A stretch of 64,000 nt of DNA from assembly GCA_905221605.1 (NCBI GenBank), contig CAJNDS010002793.1:164001-228000 (forward strand), given 5' to 3'. The DNA comes from Symbiodinium natans. Taxonomy: Eukaryota; Sar; Dinophyceae; Suessiales; Symbiodiniaceae. Position numbers and translations under genes: made by a program. Positions 12,401 to 21,400 of this stretch are shown piece by piece. The stretch's first letter is position 1; each line of letters begins with the position of its first letter. The notes under the pieces were generated by a model. The model made no database searches, was not told the origin of the DNA, and worked only from the letters and a program-made list of their open reading frames with translations.

Positions 12401-15400
12401 ATCTATCGAGTGCCTCAGCCATGGCATTGCCGGGTGGTATCGGTTCAGATAGTGGTTCGGTTACGAGTAGTTCTGCAGTTGAGCTCCGTGAAAGGTCCCC
12501 TCCTCTGACTAGACGGGCTTTGTCGGGACCTCGCAGAACTCGTGAGCACTCAGAACCTTACCCGAATCTAACCGCTCAAGCCTCATACACGCAGAACATC
12601 CTGAACGTAGGAGCGTCCCCACAAGAAGTCCTGGATGCCCAACGTTTGGCTGCAGCCCAAGCAGCGCAGCAAGTGGCTGATCATGCTGAGCAGCTACATG
12701 CTGTAAGGCTAGAGCAGGTAGAGAATGAGGCTAGAGGTTTGGTTGAAGCCACCGCTGAGCAAATGCGTGAGCAGTTGCAACAATACGAACATCGTTATGA
12801 TGAGATCCTTCAACAGGGTCGAATCTTGGAAGAACAGCTATCCGTAGCTAAGGCTGAGCTAAGCAAAGTCGAAGCTGAACTTCAGGTTGCTCGTGCAGGG
12901 TACCAAGAGCTTGAAGCCGCCCTAACCAGCTGCCGGGGTGATAACAACTTGCTGAACTTCCAAAACACCCAGCTACGTGTTGAGTTGCAAGTCAAAGACC
13001 GTGAGATTCAGAGACTTCGTCAGGCTGCTTTAAGCGCCACGAGTCCTGGGTCTTCACCTCCAAAGCCTGCACCTCGCCAGCAAGATGTGCCATCTGCAAT
13101 TGCACCAAGTGCCTGTTCAGGTGGTTCTAGTTGGGTACATATCGGTTCGGATGGGGACAATAATGGTGCACCTTCATTGCCGCAAGTTGTCAATGAGTCA
13201 CCCCCTTGCCCTCCTGCAACCGTTACCGACCCTCGTGTTGATCAGTTGATTGATGTCGTCCAGCAACTGCTTGCCCAAAGAAATGGCACGGATCAAGGAT
13301 GCAATGATGCATCTCCTGTTCATGAGATCGAAGAGCCTGAGAGGCAAGAGAAGCACATTGTTGACAACCGAGCTTTGTTGCATCTCAAGCTTGAACCTGT
13401 TCCTTCCGACGCTGCTGGTTTCCGAGCCTGGAAAAACGCGTTGTTGGTCCAAATTGCCAAGCTTGATATGTCAGGAGAAGGTTTGGTCGTTGAATGGCTG
13501 TCTCAGTCTTTCACAGCTGAAAAAGAAGACCTTACTGAGTCTGGTTTTCTCCCTCGCCTTGACGCTTGGATTGCTGGAGAGATGACTTCCTTGCGTGTGT
13601 TGAAGCAAGTGACTGAGTTGGAGCAAGAGGTAATTGCCTATGTTGAGTTGTGCGGCCAAGCACGGTCCCAGCCGAAAGGTCGATACATGCTTGCCCTTCT
13701 TGCTCGTCATTTCAGCATCGACCGTGTTCGAGGTACTGTGCTGACTGCTTCGACGTTGTTCCAGGTTGAAATCGGGGGAAACTCCATGCGAGATCTCCGA
13801 GACTTTGTGCAACGCGTAAGGACTGTTCTGTATGCCATACCGGTCGGACAGAGGCCAGATGATCGCCTCACTGGTGAATGGCTTTTCCACCGGGTGAAGC
13901 ATATTCGAAAGTTGGAACGCATCATCGAGGATATCAGAGAATCTGCGCCAGAATCCCGTCGTCGTGAGTGGGATTACTTATGGAACAAAATACAAGATAT
14001 CCTTGTTCAAGAGCGAGAAGATGCAAACTCTCACTCAGTGATGAAGTCTTTGCAAATTGCCGCTCCGCAGGCAAAGACAAAGGGAGTTCCTGCAGAGACT
14101 AAGGAGGCATCCCGGAGTTCCCCAAAGGCCAAGACTCCTGCCCCAGTGTCCACTGGACCTCCACCGAAGGCTCCAGTACCTGCAAATCCCGCACCAAGCC
14201 CCAAACCTAAGACAAAAGCTAAAGCGAAGGCAAAAGGCATGTCAGATGCAGAAAAAGCCAAGACACCTTGCATTTTCTTCAGAATGTCGTCTGGTTGCAT
14301 GCATGGAGAGAATTGCAAGTACAGCCACGCCCCTGATAAGACCCCTAAGGTTGACCCTAAGTCTAAGCCTAAGGCCGCCGCTTCCAAGCCCAAGTCCCCA
14401 GGAGCTGTTGCAAAAGCAGTCGTGGCAATGATGGCTGCCTCAAGCATGTGCAACATTCCTGGGAGCAACGCTTTCAGCGTTGAATGGGCTGCCGACACAG
14501 CTGCTGGTCGGCATCTTGGATCGGCGCGAGCGCTGGCAGACCAGGGAATTCCGTCGGAGTCGTACAGGTCCTTTCTTGCGCACTCAGCGAGCCCTGTTAC
14601 GTTCCACACAGGTGGTGGACCTCAGCCTGGCTCTCAGAGTTTGGGATTTGCGTCCGACAATATGCCTCTCGCCAACCACTACATGTTGGACAACTGTCCA
14701 GTTGTTCGGAGCACCGGTTTGGATGTTGAATCCGGGAAGGCCTTTATATGGTTACCTGGTTCCCTTCCTTTCTTCGTGCATGACTTGTCTAAGCTTCGGA
14801 TTGATTGCGCTGAGGAGGCCAGGTTTTATGCAACGCGCATAGATGAGCATGTGCCTATTTTCACCAGCAAAGTTCAGTTTGTCCACGGCGTGGCTGCGTC
14901 AGCTGATTCTCTTGAAAGGTCTGGTAAGGAAAGCCGAGAGCCTTCGACCCCCTTTGCCCATGATCCAGCTGAAGAGTATGCCAAAGACCTCCTAACAAAG
15001 CGTGGTGATATTCAGCCCAATCAAGTTCGTAAGATCTTTGGACTTGTGAAGCGTGGTTCAGCACCCCGAGGGATTGAGCCGAGCAACGACTCGTCCTTTG
15101 CAGTTGGCTGCTTCCGTCGAGGTGGCGTCGTCGGTCTTTTGAAGTCTACGAAGGAGTACCCTTTCGTGACTCGTGCATTGAACCAATTTGCACAGCGTAA
15201 AGCCCCTGGACATGTTTACACCACCATCAATTTGTTGCACAATGTGTCCGCAGATCCTCACAAGGATTCCCGTAATGCTGGGATCGACAATGTTGTCATT
15301 TCGTTGGGGGGCTTTACCGGTGGTGGTGTTTGGGTTGAAGATGCTGCAGGAAGAGACAAATGTCCTTTTCCAAGCGTTTCGCAAATTGGCAAGATTTTGA

Positions 15401-18400
15401 GTTTCAAGAAAGGGGTTATCCAGTTCTCTGCCAAAAATCGACTACATGCCACGCAACCTTGGACTGGTGATCGGCTGGTGATGATCTTGTACGCAGCAAA
15501 AGATCCAGCTTCTCTTGAGCTTGATGTCTTAGATGCTCTCATAGGAGTTGGATTTCCTTTGGACAGTCACCCGCTGGTTGATGTCATTCCAGCAGAGATT
15601 GAGTCGTCCGAAGTGCCTTCCTCTTCGTCAGGGGGGCTGCCCAAAGAACATCTTGTCGAGGCAAACCCTGATGGTCCAGCTGCATCTGCGCTTCCTGAAG
15701 GGGACAAGCCTTTAGATGTGAGTTCGCCGGGAGTTCCCATTGTGGACGATGCCCATGTCAGCGATCGAGTTCGCAAATTGAGAGATGAAGCTGTGAGCGT
15801 GAAGCATCGCTTATTCCATTTCCCAAAGAACCCGTTCTGCGATGTGTGCAATCGATCCAAACTCTTATCCCGCAGGGTGCGCCGCAAGCCTCGTGATGAG
15901 GATTCTGAGCCCGCGTTGCTTGAAGCTTCTGAGTTTGGAGAGGTTATTGCAGCTGATCACATCCATGTGTTCAAGTCACCTAGTGACTCCAATGCTCCCG
16001 GAAGAGAATATGTGGTGTTGTGCCTTCGAGATCGCTTCACAGGATTGTTTGCTGCTTACCCTGCCACAGATCGTTCAACTGATTCCATCTTGACATGCCT
16101 CAAGCGTTTTGTTGGGAGGAAAGTGTGCAGCAAACCGGTATCGCTGGTTTCTGATGCAGCAGACGAATTCAAGCTTGCTGCAGAAACCTTGGGCTGGTTA
16201 CACATGCCTTCATTGCCGAACCGGTTTCCTCACAATTCTCAACTTGAGCGTGAAATTCGGTCTTTCCAAGAAGGAGTCAGGTCATCTTTTCTTGAAGCAG
16301 GGTTTGCTGTAAGACCTGAGTTGTGGACAGTGGCTTGCCGCTACGGGTCAATGGCGATGAACCTTTCGCATCCTGCTCCTCTCGAATCTGATCTCTCACG
16401 ATGGGACTTTGCAGTTGCGCACTTCGATGCCGAAGACGTCCCGCCTCGGGAATTAATCTTAGGCCAACTTGTTTTCTATCGGGCACGAGCAGATAGCAAG
16501 TTTGGTCCTAATGCCAAGCCAGGGTTGTTTGCCGGATGGAGATTGGAGCCTGGGTTCTTGTATAGGTCGGTTGTATACGTGCTGGATTTAGCCAAAGTTC
16601 GATTCAAACTTGGTTCTTGGGAAGAGGTAATATCTGTTCCTGAAGCAGAACTGTATGTGCGCTCTGGCGATCCAGTGTTTCCCCTCAAAAACGCAGCCGA
16701 ACACACGCTGCAACTTTGTGGAGGAGAAGACTTCGTAATACCAGATCCTCTTCCTCTGCCTTTCTCAGGCGACCAAGCCAACATCAAGAAAAAGGCCCGA
16801 AGGATCTACATCACCTATTCAAGATTTCTGAAGCTTGGCCCTACTCCAGGTTGTACTGCCTGTGAAAGAGACCGTTCCGACCACAATCCTGAATGTGTTG
16901 CTCGTTTTGAAAAGGCGTTCGGTGACGAGGCCAAAACTTCGTCTCAACCTTTTGAGGATCACGAGAGGCTCTTGTCTTTCGAGCATCTTGGTTTGCCTGA
17001 TCTTCCGCCTGAGATCGACCCAGCCGATGAAGAAGCAGTTGAAGTGGAACTTGCTGCTTTGGGTAGGTCTACAGAAAGAGATGCTGAATCAGAGCTAGAC
17101 TTCCTCAGGACGCCGGAATACGAACCTTCCATTCCCGAAGATGATGAAGCACTCCCCGGTGTTGGAGCTTTGCCTGCCTGTCGGCATCAGAAGCCTGGTG
17201 CATTGGTACTTTATGAGTTTTGCTGCGCTCCGGATTCCATGATTGGGCACCTTGGTCCAGAACTGGGTGTTCAAGTGGTTCGGTTGTGCCGTGAAAGCAT
17301 CAATCTCGAGGATCCCTTGGCCATCGATCAGCTCATCCACCAAGTCAGTGCAACTCCTGGTTGCTGCATCCATGGATCCCTTGAATGTGGACCTTGGTCA
17401 GCGTGGTCCCGCATGAACCTGGCCACTAAGCCGGGGTACCTTGAAAAGCTTACCGCCGAAAGGGAGAAATCCCGGAAGCTATTGTTGCAATTCATCCGGG
17501 TTGCTGCATTAGTCATACTTCAGGGGGGTGAAGTAAGTTTCGAGTGGCCAAGAGACGCTGCTGGTTGGTCTTTGCCTGAGATCATTGCTTTTGTTGACCA
17601 GTTCAATCTTCTCACCGTTGAGTTCCACGGATGCGCTTTCGGACTTGTGTCTTCCAGAGGTGGCCCAATGCTGAAGCCTTGGAAGATATTGACTAGTAGT
17701 AAGCGTTTGGCACATGACTTTGCGGCTTATCAGTGTTCACATCCTAAGCACTTCAAGCACGATACCGTTGAAGGTTCAGACTCAAGACGCTCAGCCTTTT
17801 ACCCTGAGGCCATGGCCAGGGCAATTTTGGCATCTTTGTTTCCTTATGCGAAAGCATTTGTTGCACCAGCGTTGCCATGTGTGCCCACTTTTCCTCAACT
17901 TCACAGGGTTAAGGACGTTCGGCCGCCACTACCGCTCGATCTCCTGATGTTTGAGTCTGGTATGCGCCACATCCGAATCCCTGGTTACGTCCATCGGCTG
18001 TTGGATAGAAGGGAATGGACTTCCCAGCCTGCTGCGCTTGAAAAGGTCCAAGAAGAAAAGGATGGTCTTTTGAAGGCAGGTACCTGGATAGAAGAAGAGA
18101 TCATGCCGAAGAGTGAGGTTCTTGCATGGGCTCGCAGGACTTCCAATGTGATCCACTTCGGAAACTTGATGGTCATCATGAGTGTGAAAGGCGCCGAACT
18201 AGAGCCTGATTCTTGGAAGCTTAAGGCGCGTATCGTCTTTCGTGGAGACGATATACGTGACCAGACTGGAATGTCTGCTGTGTTCGAAGAACTCTTCGCG
18301 TCTGCCCCTTCTTCGCTTGAGGGACTGAACACGGTCATTGGATTCGGTCTTCTCGAATCTCATGGTGTGACAACTAGCGACGCCATTAAGGCGTATACAC

Positions 18401-21400
18401 AAGCAGCCTTGAAGAGCAAAAACCGAACTTTCGTCCTCTTGCCACCAGAACTCGTCCCAGCTTCTAAGAGAGACGTAATTCAGCCCTGTGCACCGCTCTA
18501 CAAGGCCTTGTATGGACACCCTGAGTCATCAGCGCATTGGCAAAGGCATTTGCATGGCATTCTCACTGGTCTTGGTGGAATTGAATTCCCCAACCTTCCT
18601 TCTGTGTATTATTTTCCCACATTGGATCTGATCTTGTGCGTATATGTTGACGACCTCACATTGAGCGGGAAGTTGTCGAAGCATAAAGGTTTCTGGAGTT
18701 CCTTGTCGAAACAAGTTGACCTCGAGCCTTATGCTCCTCTCACCAGAGTGCTTGGTCGCAGTCATCGCCACGTCTTGTATGACAATCAACCAGCCCTTGC
18801 GTTGGAAACTGAAGACTTCGCCAAACAGTGTGTTGACTTGTATGAATCCTTGGTTGGTTCCGCTGTTAAGCACCAGAGGACCCCGCATGTTGACCCAGGA
18901 GCTCTATCACTAAGTGATAATGATGCTCGGGGTTCTCTTGCTGACAGCGCCGCTCGCATCCTGATGAAGATTCTGTGGCTTGCACGTTTGAATCGCCCAG
19001 ATCTTATGGTGGCCGTCACTACCCTCACGACCAATGTCTGTCGTTGGTCAGTGAACGATGATAAAAGGGTTGCCAGGTTGGTGGGTTACATTGCTGCGAC
19101 GGTTCAATACAACCCTGTGATGTTTGTCCACGACCCAGCTTCATCTTTGCACCTTGCCCTGTATGTGGATTCAGATTTCGGCGGATGTCCTGACACCGCA
19201 CGTTCCACAAGTGGGTATATCGTTGCCCTTGAAGGAAGCAACTCATTTGCTCTTCTGTCATGGTCCAGCAAGAGACAGAAAGTGGTCTCAAGGAGCTCTA
19301 CCGAAGCAGAATTCGTGTCCTTGAGCAGTGCGCTGTTCAATGATGCCTTGCCATTACTTGAAGTTTGGCAAACCATAATCCCTGGCATTAAGCTCTTGTG
19401 TCGTGAAGATAATGAGGCTTGCATTGCCATTGTCCGTAAAGGATATTCAGCTAAGCTGAGGCATTTGTCCAAAACTCATCGCATCAACGTTTCATCTACG
19501 TGCGAAGCTGTGAACGACAACGATGATGTTGAACTGGGCTATGTCAACACTAATGACCAGAAAGGTGATCCTTTGACGAAGGCTCTTTCGGTCCAGAAGT
19601 GGGCTCATGCACTGAAGTTGCTCCACATCTCCACTGAGCGTCTGCCAGATGTTCCCATCTAAGCATGCACTTCCCTGTCATCTGAAGTCTTTTGAAAATT
19701 CCTTGGGTGATATGTTTGTGATGGTTGTCAAGCTGCTCCTGCGCTACCTCCATCATCGTGCTTTTGCAGACACTTGGATATGAGCCATCATCCCTGTGTC
19801 ATCTGAATGAGTTCTTGAGGATCTCATCCTGCACTTCTTGCCTGCCCTCAGCCTTGCACTGCGTTGTGTCAGTGTCCGGCTGCTCCCAAGCGCCGCTCTG
19901 ACTTCGCCTGAGCACAGTCCTGCACCGGTTGAGAGTAGTTTTGTATAGATTGCAGGTAGAATTACCTTAAAGGTTCATTGAGTCTGTGTTTCAGCCTGAT
20001 CACCTGAGATACCGGATTCAACTGCGCATGGCTGAGCCCGCGCCACAATCGACAGTAGGTGTAGCTGCTGAGCTGAGCTTGCAGCTGCAGTCTTCCTAAA
20101 GTCCGTAATCGAGCTGTAATGAGCTTGGCGACTGAAAGTTCTGCAAACATGAAGGGGGGAGTTGAAGAATCACGAGCTTCCTTCCTCTATTGTAAAGCAT
20201 GTATAGTCATGTTGTGCAGACTAGGATGACTTACCTTCTGACCATTTTTGGCTCAAGTAAAAAGGCCGCATGAGGTGCGGCTTGCACGCAGGGTTGAGGG
20301 CTTTGAGGGTCCCTGAACCCTTCTTTTGGTTGTGCCTGGTCCTTCCCCTTTTAGGCTTAGGCCAGATTCTAACCTGTTCAACTAAAAAGAAGCGAATACG
20401 ATCTAAGCCTCGTGGGGCGCACAACACTCTCCTCTTCATGGTCTAGGGATGTAGAGACTAAGAAGACTTGGGATCCCTCCACTTTCGGGCTTGGCCATTG
20501 TGATTTCAGGAGTATAGTGAGACGTGAAGGGGAGGGAGAGCCACCTGCCTTGTGGTTTATGCAATAGGATTTGGGGAATAAGATTAAGATGAAGGGAATA
20601 GGATTTGGGGAACAAGACTTGGGGATCCCGCTCTTTAGGGTTTAGCGAAAAGGGTTTAGGAATTTTGATTTATATTCTGGGGTTTAGGGCCTCTCCTCCT
20701 TGGGGCCATTGTTGTCTTATGTTTACGATGACTCATACTACAGAGAATGTGTTTTTACAGCGCGGGGAACCTTAACTGGCTGCCTCCCACGGAGGGACCA
20801 TGGTGCAACCTCGGCATTCATTCGCATATACGCAAAGTTTATAAATGTATGTGTGCATTCGTGTATATATTTATATGCATGTATGTATGTATGCATGCAT
20901 GCATGTATGTATGTATGTATGTACAAACGTGTGTGTGTGTGTGTGTGTGTGAGAGAGTGTGTTTACGTGGGTGTATAGCTTGACTTCGAGGTGTATCCAT
21001 GCGGGGCGGCATGCTTAATTAGACACACACACACACACACGCATATATATATATATACACATACATACATAATTGAATATATATATATATATACATATAC
21101 ATGCATATAAAGTGGTATACATAGAAATGTATAGCTAGAGAACATCGCACCGCATAGACATGTCTTGCCACGAGCAGCTTTGCCAGGAACCGATCCCAGA
21201 GTGTGAGTGGAAATCTGCTCGGCGTTCTTTTCGATTACTGTCCAGGAACTTGCTCAGCATAGCAGAGCAATTAAGCGAGACTTCCAGCACGTTGGCGGAG
21301 TCCGTGCGCTATGCTGGCGAGAAGCTGCGCCGTGCAGGCAAGCTGTTTGTTGCTGGGGGCTTCCAAATGCCTGTGGATCCGCGGTTTTCACGCGGGGAGC

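Larger units (their letters stand above)
10624..20383 (+). mobile_element. Complete Ty1/copia-type LTR retrotransposon with accessory enzyme domains
   Basis: The element is 9.76 kb. It has two 224 bp LTRs that read as identical, a primer site directly after the 5' LTR, a polypurine tract directly before the 3' LTR, and AAAAA on both sides as a 5 bp target duplication. The order integrase then reverse transcriptase then RNase H is that of copia. ORF1 carries a HAD-like domain. ORF2 is an uninterrupted 2435-codon polyprotein with extra dioxygenase-like and methyltransferase-like domains. It lies in sense orientation in the 13.2 kb intron of NAD+ synthetase. Identical LTRs and open frames point to a very recent insertion. 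Confidence 0.96.
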
